A stretch of DNA of 64,000 nt from Pseudovibrio sp947494035. GTDB taxonomy: Bacteria; Pseudomonadota; Alphaproteobacteria; Rhizobiales; Stappiaceae. The stretch spans positions 1-64,000 of the forward strand of contig CANLTN010000004.1 in NCBI GenBank assembly GCA_947494035.1. The letters run 5' to 3'. Positions within the stretch are counted from its first letter, which is position 1. Each line of letters opens with the position of its first letter. The notes below the pieces were generated by a model. It had not been told where the DNA came from and searched no databases. It saw nothing but the letters and a program-made list of their open reading frames with translations. Shown one piece after another: positions 26,885 through 34,261 of this stretch. The position numbers and the translations under genes were made by a program.

Positions 26885-27754
26885 ATGAAACCGGTCACTC
26901 AAAAAACTGCATTGGAAGCAACTCCGCTCCATTCAGGAGAAAACGCACAATTCTGGTGCGCACCCCGTTTTGACGGGCTGGAATGTCTTGCAGCAAGTTT
27001 CAGAACCCATGTGTATGAGCCCCACACCCACGATACCTTCGTCGTTGGCGGCATCCTGTCTGGCTGTCAGGTCTACTGGCAGCGCGGGCAGCAGATATTT
27101 GCAGGTCCCGGAGATCTGGTCTTCGTAAATCCGTTCGAGCTTCATGACGGCATACCAGAAGGCAGCGGCTACACCTATCGCATGACCTACCCAAGCATAT
27201 CCCTGCTCAAAAACATTGCTGAGGATATGACAGATAAGCCACAAAGCGGGACGCCGTTCTTTCCCGAGCCTCGTGTCTATGATCCGGAGCTGTGTCAGGA
27301 ATTCATAGAGGCACACAAGTCCATACAAAACCGCTCCATCGATCTGGAAGCCGATGAAACGCTTTACATGATCTTTGCAAAGATGCTCACCAGATACGGC
27401 AGTTTCACTGACAATCTGATGGGTCCAAAAGATCCTGTCGCCGTCAGAAGAACACGTGAATATCTGGAAGAAAGCTTCATGGACACGGTGCATCTGGATG
27501 ATCTGGTAAACATCTCTGGCCGCTCCAAATATCACCTCATTCGCTCCTTCAAAAAGGCAACGGGCCAAACCCCGCACGCCTACCTGACAGATGTGCGGGT
27601 ACGCAATGCAAGGCGCTTGCTTGTGCGTGGAAGCTCCCCGAGCGAAACAGCATCCCTCTGCGGCTTTGCTGATCAGGCACACCTGACACGACAGTTCAAA
27701 TCACGTGTAGGCACAACACCGGCAGCTTTCCAGAGATCTGTGATTTCCGTTTAA
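26885..27754 (+). CDS. AraC-family transcriptional regulator of azlCD
   Basis: A 289-residue AraC-type regulator. The N-terminal cupin domain has HTHDTFVVGGILSG and GPGDLVFVNPFELHDG, and the C-terminal two-helix-turn-helix domain has DDLVNISGRSKYHLIRSFKKATGQTPHAYLTDVRVRNARRLL-type elements (about residues 200-250) and ADQAHLTRQFKSRVGTTPAAFQ. Such cupin-AraC proteins commonly sit next to azlCD-type exporters and control them. An 18-bp motif occurs both before this gene and before azlC, the probable binding sites. The inducer may be the exported amino acid; this is inferred. Confidence 0.9.
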   Translation: MKPVTQKTALEATPLHSGENAQFWCAPRFDGLECLAASFRTHVYEPHTHDTFVVGGILSGCQVYWQRGQQIFAGPGDLVFVNPFELHDGIPEGSGYTYRMTYPSISLLKNIAEDMTDKPQSGTPFFPEPRVYDPELCQEFIEAHKSIQNRSIDLEADETLYMIFAKMLTRYGSFTDNLMGPKDPVAVRRTREYLEESFMDTVHLDDLVNISGRSKYHLIRSFKKATGQTPHAYLTDVRVRNARRLLVRGSSPSETASLCGFADQAHLTRQFKSRVGTTPAAFQRSVISV

Positions 27755-27785
27755 TCACAGCAGCATACCAATAGATGTAAGAAGC

Positions 27786-27803
27786 GCAATTTCATTCAAG
27801 ACA
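27786..27803 (+). promoter_or_regulatory. Putative AraC-regulator box upstream of azlC
   Basis: GCAATTTCATTCAAGACA, the second copy of the motif found before the araC-type gene (two mismatches in 18). It lies 48 bp before the azlC start codon, where an activator site is plausible. Confidence 0.55.
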
Positions 27804-27851
27804 CCACCTGCCGCTCTGATTTAAAACTCTTCTAAGTCTTAGGAGAGTTTT

Positions 27852-28601
27852 GTGAAAAACAATCAGAATAACTCGGCGCTCAACGCTCGCCCCAATGAAT
27901 TTTTCCTCGGTGTAACAACCTTCTTCCCGTTGGTGTTCGCTGTGGCACCCATCGGCCTGTTGTTTGGCGCTCTTGCAGCTCAAAAAGGATTGTCTTCGCT
28001 GGAAGTCCTGCTCATGAGCTCCTTGGTGTTCGCTGGCGGTTCTCAGTTCGTTGCTCTGGATTTGTGGGCAGACCCGCTCCCCTGGGTCACCGTTGCCTTC
28101 TCAACATTCCTGGTCAACCTGCGCCATGTACTCATGAGTGCTTCGCTGGCTCCCAAGCTGAGGCACTGGACAACACTGCAAAGATATCTCGGCTTCTTCA
28201 TATTGGCAGATGAGGTATGGGCCCTTTCCGAGCAGCGTGCAATCAAACAGCACACAACCTTCAGCTTTTATCTGGGAGTTGGCCTCACCTTGTTCATCAC
28301 ATGGCAGGTCTCAACAGTGGCAGGAAGCTTGATCGGCGCGGTTATGGGAGATCCATCCCGCTTTGGTCTGGACTTCGCTTTCACTGCCCTCTTCATCTGT
28401 CTGGTCATGGGCTTCTGGCAGGGACGTAAAACCGGCGTGGTCCTCGCAGCCAGCGGCCTTGCAGCCGTACTCACCTACAAGTTCGTCCCCGGAGCCTGGT
28501 ACATAATTGCAGGCGCAGTCGCAGGCGTCATCGCCGCCGCAATCCAGTATGACGACAGCCCGAAGACTCAGCTAAAGCCTGCGGAGGCACTCCAGTCATG
28601 A
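27852..28601 (+). CDS. azlC: Branched-chain amino acid exporter large subunit, AzlC family
   Basis: A 249-residue integral membrane protein of the AzlC/YgaZ family: FFPLVFAVAPIGLLFGALAAQKGLS and MSSLVFAGGSQFVALDLW are the conserved first repeat, followed by further helices. With AzlD it exports branched-chain amino acids or relatives (E. coli YgaZH exports valine). The GTG start has AGGAG 6 bp upstream. The stop overlaps the azlD start by 4 bp (ATGA). Regulated, probably, by the AraC-type protein upstream. Confidence 0.92.
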   Translation: MKNNQNNSALNARPNEFFLGVTTFFPLVFAVAPIGLLFGALAAQKGLSSLEVLLMSSLVFAGGSQFVALDLWADPLPWVTVAFSTFLVNLRHVLMSASLAPKLRHWTTLQRYLGFFILADEVWALSEQRAIKQHTTFSFYLGVGLTLFITWQVSTVAGSLIGAVMGDPSRFGLDFAFTALFICLVMGFWQGRKTGVVLAASGLAAVLTYKFVPGAWYIIAGAVAGVIAAAIQYDDSPKTQLKPAEALQS

Positions 28602-28921
28602 TCTCAGAAATCTTCGCCGTCGATCCGCTTGTCCTCTTCACCATTCTGGCAATGGCAGCAGGCACCTACCTGACCCGGATCGCAGGACTGGTCCTGACAA
28701 GGTTCGTCACCTTCTCAGGCCGCACAGAAGCAGCCCTTCAGGCAGTACCACCGGCGATCCTCATGTCGGTTGTCGCCCCCACCGCATTCGCCACCGGCGT
28801 TGCAGAAACCACCGCCACAGCCATCACGGCCATCGCCGCCCTGCGCTTGCCCATGCTGGCCGCCATAGCAATAGGGATTGTCAGTGTAGTTGTCCTGAGA
28901 CTGGCACTCACCGTTATCTAA
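28598..28921 (+). CDS. azlD: Branched-chain amino acid exporter small subunit, AzlD family
   Basis: A 107-residue hydrophobic protein of the AzlD/YgaH family with the diagnostic YLTRIAGLVLTRF and ALQAVPPAILMSVVAPT segments and about four helices. It is the obligate small partner of AzlC and is translationally coupled to it. A strong terminator follows 5 bp after the stop. Confidence 0.9.
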   Translation: MISEIFAVDPLVLFTILAMAAGTYLTRIAGLVLTRFVTFSGRTEAALQAVPPAILMSVVAPTAFATGVAETTATAITAIAALRLPMLAAIAIGIVSVVVLRLALTVI

Positions 28922-28926
28922 ACAAA

Positions 28927-28956
28927 AACCCCGCTCAAACGAGCGGGGTTTTCTTT
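28927..28956. terminator. Bidirectional terminator between azlD and pepP
   Basis: A perfect 10-bp stem AACCCCGCTC/GAGCGGGGTT with a 4-base loop, A-rich on the left and T-rich on the right. It serves the convergent azlCD and pepP transcripts. Confidence 0.92.
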
Positions 28957-28977
28957 ATTACGAGCAGAAGCAGACCA

Positions 28978-30801
28978 TCAACGGGAAACTGGACGCGTCG
29001 CCTCATTCAGCCAAGCTTTGGTCTCATCATCCAGCAACGGACCAACCATCTCACGAACACGCGCATGATAGGTATTCAGCCAGTTCAGCTCGAACTCTGA
29101 CAGAAGTTTGGTATCCACCATACGCAGATCAATCGGGGCCAGCGTCAGCGCTTCAAAGCCCAGCATATTCTGATCACCACCTTCAATGCCCGAGGCAGGC
29201 GTCACCAGCTCAAGGTTTTCAATGCGGATGCCGTATTCATCAGCACGATAATATCCCGGCTCGTTGGAAAGGATCATGCCCGGCTTCAGCGCAATACTGT
29301 TCGGCATCTTGGAAATTCGCTGCGGTCCTTCATGCACGCCAAGGTAAGAGCCAACACCGTGGCCAGTGCCATGGTCAAAATCAAGGCCCCGCTTCCAAAG
29401 ATCAATGCGCGCCAGTATGTCCAGCTGAGAGCCCGTTGTCCCAACCGGGAAGCGGGCAGTCGCAATCGCAATATGGCCTTTCAGAACAAGCGTAAAGTGC
29501 TCGCACTGCTCTGCCGTCACCGCGCCCACGGCTAGCGTCCGGGTGATGTCCGTCGTGCCATCTTCATACTGGGCACCGGAATCGATCAGGTAAACACTGT
29601 TCAACTCAATCGGCAGATTGCTGTCATAGCTGACGCGGTAATGGCAGATCGCACCATGAGGACCAGCCGCCGAGATCGAGTCAAAGGAGATATCCTTCAG
29701 GGCACCAGTCTCACGGCGAAACTCTTCAAGCTTCTCGGCAACAGAAACCTCGGTTAGACCGCCAAGCGGAGCTGTCTTCTCAAACCACGCAAGGAAGCGT
29801 GCATAAGCAACACCATCGCGAAGGTGGGCCGATTTGGCACCTTCAATCTCAGCCTGATTTTTAACAGCCTTCGGCAGCAGAGTTGGCTCCTGCCCTTCAA
29901 CAACGTTGCCGCCATTATCAGCAACTGCGTCATAAAGAGCCTGACCCGCAAGGCTGGTATCAATGAGAACCCGTTTGCCCTCAGTGCCGAGTGCTGTCAA
30001 CGCAGGGAGAAGCTCTGCCGGTGTAGCGATATCAGTCAGCCCACTCAGCTCATCACGCACTTCATTGGAAAGCTTACGTCCGTCAATGAACAAGGATGGC
30101 TTGCCTGCTGCTGGCACCAAGGCAAAAGACAACGGCAACGGAGTGTGCGTAACATCGCTACCCCGGATATTCAAAAGCCATGCAATTGAGTCAGGCTGGG
30201 TCAAAAGCGCGGTATCAGCCTCGTTCTCCGCAATCTCTTCACCAATGCGCTTGATCTTGTCCGCAGCACTTTCACCCGCAAACTGCATTGGGTGTATCTT
30301 CACTGCACCCAGCGGAGCCTCCGGACGATCCGTCCACACAGCATCAAGTGGATTGCTGTCTATGGCAACCAGTTCAGCGCCAGCTTTTTCACAAGCAGTT
30401 TTCAGGGAGGTAACCTGACGAACCGGATGCAGCATCGGATCGTAACCGATCTTCTCGCCTTCCTTGGCGTTCTCGCGAATCCACGCCGTCAGCGGCTCGT
30501 CAATAAGATGCCGGTAGGCAAACGCATCTTCGTCCACCTGATCACGCACCTGAATGGTGTAACGCCCATCAATGAAAACCGCCGCTTTCTCAGGAAGCAC
30601 ACCAGCGATACCAGCAGAACCGGTAAACCCCGTCAGCCACTCAAGCCGGCAGTCACTTGCAGGCACATATTCGCCTTGGTGGGCATCAGCCCGTGGGACC
30701 AAAAAGCCATCAAGCCCACGAGAGGCCAGCTCGTCTCGCAGAGCGGCCAACCGAACCGGCCCACGAGATTTATCATTTACTGTGTCAAAGCTCTGAAACA
30801 T
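28978..30801 (-). CDS. pepP: Xaa-Pro aminopeptidase, M24 family
   Basis: A 607-residue aminopeptidase P of the long, three-domain type that removes an N-terminal residue preceding proline. The creatinase-like N-terminal domains have LDGFLVPRADAHQGEYVP and WLTGFTGSAG. The catalytic domain shows all five dimetal ligands: YLIDSGAQYEDGTTDITRT (two Asp), GHGVGSYLGVHEGP (His), LSNEPGYY (Glu) and IRIENLELV (Glu). No Shine-Dalgarno-like sequence is visible before the ATG. It lies near prmA, as is usual in Rhizobiales, but is separated from it here by the RNA candidate. Confidence 0.93.
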   Translation of the reverse strand: MFQSFDTVNDKSRGPVRLAALRDELASRGLDGFLVPRADAHQGEYVPASDCRLEWLTGFTGSAGIAGVLPEKAAVFIDGRYTIQVRDQVDEDAFAYRHLIDEPLTAWIRENAKEGEKIGYDPMLHPVRQVTSLKTACEKAGAELVAIDSNPLDAVWTDRPEAPLGAVKIHPMQFAGESAADKIKRIGEEIAENEADTALLTQPDSIAWLLNIRGSDVTHTPLPLSFALVPAAGKPSLFIDGRKLSNEVRDELSGLTDIATPAELLPALTALGTEGKRVLIDTSLAGQALYDAVADNGGNVVEGQEPTLLPKAVKNQAEIEGAKSAHLRDGVAYARFLAWFEKTAPLGGLTEVSVAEKLEEFRRETGALKDISFDSISAAGPHGAICHYRVSYDSNLPIELNSVYLIDSGAQYEDGTTDITRTLAVGAVTAEQCEHFTLVLKGHIAIATARFPVGTTGSQLDILARIDLWKRGLDFDHGTGHGVGSYLGVHEGPQRISKMPNSIALKPGMILSNEPGYYRADEYGIRIENLELVTPASGIEGGDQNMLGFEALTLAPIDLRMVDTKLLSEFELNWLNTYHARVREMVGPLLDDETKAWLNEATRPVSR

Positions 30802-31030
30802 GTCGGGAGGCTAATGCTGATTGCCCCACAACTCAACCACGCAAACAAGGCTCCTCAGAGGAATTTTGCTTTATCATCAGGCAGAACAGAGGCGCGGGGA
30901 CACATTTCAAACATGAAACGCAGACCCACTTATATGTCCATGCAAATTCAGATTACAACCACTCCAAGCTATGCAAAAATCGCATGATCGACATGCGAAA
31001 CTATGTCTTTTTTTACAAAGCGAAATAATG

Positions 31031-31300
31031 GATAACTCCTCTTGTCGACGGGGCGCTTACCTCCCAAAGCAACCCGGCGGGTCACACCTCCTCCCAATGT
31101 GAACTGCACGACAAAAATGGCCGGCAGCCATCAGCAGCTTTTAGCGCTACAAATGCCACTCATACTGCTAGATATTCCTCCCAATATCTAGCAAGCTAAG
31201 CAAATTCCTCCCAGTTGCTTAGCATACAAAAAAACCTTTGCTTCCCCGGCAAGTTCCTCCCAAATTGCCGGATCAGGAAGCAAAGGTTTTTTGTTTTTTT
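31031..31300 (+). ncRNA. Candidate regulatory RNA with repeated anti-Shine-Dalgarno hairpin loops
   Basis: Six consecutive inverted repeats expose CCTCC-type loops on the plus strand: 31031-31046 (weak, loop CTCCTC); 31049-31076 (loop ACCTCCCA); 31082-31102 (loop CCTCCTCCCAA); 31167-31192 (perfect 10-bp stem, loop CCTCCC); 31195-31223 (perfect 9-bp stem, loop ATTCCTCCCAG); 31246-31271 (7-bp stem, loop around TTCCTCCCA). The last is nested in a 17-bp stem with a T run, a convincing terminator. The loops complement ribosome-binding sites, as in the alphaproteobacterial CCUCCUCCC-motif RNAs (CcsR/cuckoo, alpha-r14/NfeR1). It may be one transcript or two tandem RNAs. The promoter and 5' end are not identifiable by eye. 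Confidence 0.7.
31229..31300 (+). terminator. Composite terminator of the anti-SD RNA candidate
   Basis: A 17-bp outer stem (31229-31245 with 31276-31292) encloses a 7-bp hairpin with a CCTCCC loop. It ends in T6-G-T7 on the plus strand. The left arm is also A-rich, so it could act weakly on the minus strand. Confidence 0.85.
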
Positions 31301-31320
31301 CAGGTCCCCACACACTCAAC

Positions 31321-31352
31321 AAAAAACCCTCAAAGCAACAGCAATGAGGGTT
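31321..31352 (-). terminator. Terminator of prmA
   Basis: On the minus strand AACCCTCA pairs with TGAGGGTT (31325-31332 with 31345-31352) and is followed by a T run, 27 bp beyond the prmA stop. Confidence 0.85.
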
Positions 31353-31378
31353 CAAATTATTCGGTAATGCGCCAGCTT

Positions 31379-32281
31379 TTACGGAGCCCAATTGCCCTTT
31401 GCAAAAGTCAGTGTCAGCCAGCCATCGATTTCACGGCGATTAACCAGCTTCAGGCCCTGCTGACCATAAGCAGAGATGATCCGCGGGCCATGCTCAATGC
31501 GCAAGCCCGAAAGAACCAGCGTAGACTTCTCCGCAAGGTTACGGCACAGCTTGGCAGACATCTGCACCAATGGCTTTGCAAGGATATTGGCAACAACCAA
31601 ATCAAACGGGCCGAACTCGCTAAAACGACGATCATCCACACCAGCACCGGTAAAGGCCTTAAAGTGTGGCCCAACATTATTCTTGCGCGCATTGTCAATC
31701 GCCGCTTCCACAGCAATTGGATCAATATCAGTCGCCAGAACTTCTGCGCCAGACAGCTTCGCCAAGGCAATGCCCAGAACGCCAGTGCCAGTGCCAAGAT
31801 CCAGCATGCGCTGGTATTTATTACGCTTCAACAACCGCTGGAGCTCCAGCAGGCACCCTTCGGTGGTGCCGTGGTGGCCTGTTCCAAACGCCTGCGCAGC
31901 TTCAATCTCGATTCCGATATGAGAGGGACTGACCACACCGCGGTCATGCGCACCATGCACAATCACCCGCTCTGCCCGGACCGGCTTCAAACCTTCAAGA
32001 GACTTGGCAACCCAGTTAATGTCCGGCAGCACTTCAATTTCGACATTATCTGGCATGGCACCGCCTTCAAAGTGCTCAGACATACGCAATCCAACCAGCT
32101 TGGCAGCCTCATCAACGGTAGACTCCAGAATCAGCACTTCCGCTGTCCAGATTGCTCCGTCCGTAGAACTCTCGAAGACAGCTATCGGAAATCCGTCATC
32201 CGCAAAGCACCCCTCCATAATGATGGCGAGAGCCTTTGCTTCAGCCGCAGGTGCCGGAATGCGAACCCGGATCGTATCCAT
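31379..32281 (-). CDS. prmA: Ribosomal protein L11 methyltransferase
   Basis: A 300-residue PrmA that trimethylates lysines and the N-terminus of ribosomal protein L11. The substrate-recognition domain fills the first ~120 residues. The Rossmann methyltransferase core follows: EAAQAFGTGHHGTTEGCL, the SAM-binding MLDLGTGTGVLGIALAKL, an acidic TDIDPIAVEAA and the active-site-like VVANILAKPL. Flanked by the Na+/H+ antiporter upstream and by its own terminator downstream. Confidence 0.95.
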   Translation of the reverse strand: MDTIRVRIPAPAAEAKALAIIMEGCFADDGFPIAVFESSTDGAIWTAEVLILESTVDEAAKLVGLRMSEHFEGGAMPDNVEIEVLPDINWVAKSLEGLKPVRAERVIVHGAHDRGVVSPSHIGIEIEAAQAFGTGHHGTTEGCLLELQRLLKRNKYQRMLDLGTGTGVLGIALAKLSGAEVLATDIDPIAVEAAIDNARKNNVGPHFKAFTGAGVDDRRFSEFGPFDLVVANILAKPLVQMSAKLCRNLAEKSTLVLSGLRIEHGPRIISAYGQQGLKLVNRREIDGWLTLTFAKGNWAP

Positions 32282-32369
32282 GAAAAATCCCTTAGTTTCG
32301 ATGAGTTAACCAAACTCAAATAACATCTTTGCATAGCCTATAGAATGCACAGAGTGGAAAAGCCAGTGC

Positions 32370-34187
32370 TCACGAGCCATTCTCGCGCTCTGCCGCATAA
32401 TCATCCGGAACAAGGCTCAATATGATCGAGTCAGGACCCGGATCCTCGGGCATCTCGCTGTTCAGCAGGCGCAGCTTTTTGGATGGCCTAATCAACATCA
32501 ACAAAACCGCAGCCTCTGGCAAGGCCTCCTGAAACTCATCCCAGCCAAAGGTCTCGGTCAGCTCGGTTGCTTTAATAATCCAGCCTTCACGGATCTTCTC
32601 CTCAAGGTCATTGTAGCTATGCTCCGGCGAGAGGAATGGCCGACCACCCAGTGTCACAACACGGCGAAACTTCTCTTTCTCACTCTGCTCTTCCCGTGGC
32701 GCAAACTGGTATACCTCCCCACGCCCCATAAGCGGCCCGAAGTTGGTCGCCACCAGAGCGTTGTAATCATCGTTGTCCGTTACGGCGAGCAACGCGCTGT
32801 AATTTTCCAGCGGCAGAGCATTTTCCACGCCTTCAGAGAGAACCTCCCCGTAATAGTTCTCCAGCCCCGCATTACGCGAATGCCGCAGCCTTCCCCAGTT
32901 GCGGTCAACAATCAGTGTTGAAACCTCCAGCGCATTCAACTTGGCCGCCAACGCAACGCTGAACCGGCTTGCCCCAACAATCAATAGTCCCGGCCCGGTA
33001 TCACTGGATAGCCCCAACCACCGCGCAAACGGCCCAAGCGTGAACCCGTGCGCAAAAACAGTCGCCACCACCACAGCAAACGAGAGGACCGCCAGCCGCT
33101 CTCCATCTGGCGCCCCGTGCTCCACGAGAGAGCCGGCAAACAAACCAGAGACAGCCACCGCCACAATACCGCGCGGCGCGATCCACCCAACCAACAAGCG
33201 CTCTTTCCAATTGAGGTGAGCCCCAATCGTCCCAACCCAAACCGCGATTGGCCGGATCACAAACAACAGCACCAGCACAAAAACCAGATCCACCAGCCCA
33301 AACTCCGCAAGACTGCGCAGCGGGACAGAAGCTGTCAGAACGATGAAAACGGAAGAAACCAGAATAATCGTGACCGCTTCCTTGAACCGCTTCAGCTCTT
33401 CAAGGCTGGCAAGGCGGGAGTTGCCGAGCACCAACCCGAAAACCGTGACCGTTAGCAGCCCGGATTCTTCCAAAACCAGATCAGACAGCGCATAGGCACC
33501 CATCACGCTCACAAAGATCAGCGGAACTTTGAGGTACTCAGGGACCCGGCCCCCAACAAACAGCCAGATCAAACCACGTCCCAGCGCCCAGCCACCAACA
33601 CCACCAATCAGCAGCCCTGCCACCGCCCGCATTGCAAGCACCCAGACCCCATGATCACCGTGATAAACGAGATAGCCTTCAAACATGAACACCGCAAGCA
33701 ACGCACCCAGCGGATCGGCGAGGATCGCTTCCCAGCGCAGCAACGAACTCACCCGCCGTTCCAACCGCGCCTGACGCAGCAGCGGGATAACAACAGTCGG
33801 GCCGGTAACAATCAGGATTGCCGCAAACACAAGAGCCGAGGGCCAGCTTAATTCAGCTATATAATGAGCATTCAGCGCGCCCAACAAAAACGCGATAAAC
33901 GCGCCTACAAGAACAAGCCGCCGAACGGCCTTCTCGACACCGCTAATACGCTGAAAGTTAAGGGAAAGACCGCCTTCAAACAGGATCACTGCCACGCCGA
34001 GCGCAACAGTTGGACGCAACAAATCACCAAACAACGCATTTGGGTTGAGAACACCGGTCGCCGGGCCAAGCATAAAGCCGGCAACAAGCAAAAGAACGAT
34101 CGCGGGTAAGGACCAACGCCAGGCAAGCCACTGCGCACCAACGCCCGCAACACCAATCACCGCCAGCGCGCTAACCACGTCATGCAT
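32370..34187 (-). CDS. Cation:proton antiporter, CPA1 type, with C-terminal nucleotide-binding-like domain
   Basis: About 605 residues. Roughly the first 400 form a 12-helix CPA1 antiporter: PAIVLLLVAGFMLGPATG near the start, VILFEGGLSLNF, SALVFAAILIVTGPTVV and a WEAILADPLGALLAVF helix with the transport aspartate. The rest is soluble: GLLIVGASRFSVALAAKLNAL resembles an RCK/TrkA-N Rossmann fold with a degenerate glycine motif, and an acidic tail follows. It probably exchanges Na+ or K+ for protons at the inner membrane. The second of two closely spaced ATGs, 6 bp after GGGAG, is chosen; the longest frame adds 13 residues. Confidence 0.88.
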   Translation of the reverse strand: MHDVVSALAVIGVAGVGAQWLAWRWSLPAIVLLLVAGFMLGPATGVLNPNALFGDLLRPTVALGVAVILFEGGLSLNFQRISGVEKAVRRLVLVGAFIAFLLGALNAHYIAELSWPSALVFAAILIVTGPTVVIPLLRQARLERRVSSLLRWEAILADPLGALLAVFMFEGYLVYHGDHGVWVLAMRAVAGLLIGGVGGWALGRGLIWLFVGGRVPEYLKVPLIFVSVMGAYALSDLVLEESGLLTVTVFGLVLGNSRLASLEELKRFKEAVTIILVSSVFIVLTASVPLRSLAEFGLVDLVFVLVLLFVIRPIAVWVGTIGAHLNWKERLLVGWIAPRGIVAVAVSGLFAGSLVEHGAPDGERLAVLSFAVVVATVFAHGFTLGPFARWLGLSSDTGPGLLIVGASRFSVALAAKLNALEVSTLIVDRNWGRLRHSRNAGLENYYGEVLSEGVENALPLENYSALLAVTDNDDYNALVATNFGPLMGRGEVYQFAPREEQSEKEKFRRVVTLGGRPFLSPEHSYNDLEEKIREGWIIKATELTETFGWDEFQEALPEAAVLLMLIRPSKKLRLLNSEMPEDPGPDSIILSLVPDDYAAERENGS

Positions 34188-34261
34188 TGCCATCTCCCTA
34201 CATAAATCAGAAGACAGATAGCACAATCTACCCTAAAGGCAACTAACACATGAGCTGTAGG

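Noticed and set aside
30814..30987. A 57-codon frame on the plus strand upstream of the anti-SD RNA, with GGGAGG before its ATG and a weak stem plus seven T after its stop
   Set aside because: The ribosome site is only 3 bp from the ATG, the protein resembles nothing, and the stem has only 5 AT-rich pairs. It overlaps the promoter region of pepP. Not supported as a gene.
31031..31223. The repeated hairpins as a CRISPR array
   Set aside because: Repeats are short loop motifs with different stems, without constant repeat length, spacers of fixed size or cas genes nearby.
31188..31391. A 67-codon minus-strand frame across the hairpin array
   Set aside because: Its apparent ribosome sites are the complements of the CCTCC loops, and the protein is made of hairpin arms; it is not a credible gene.
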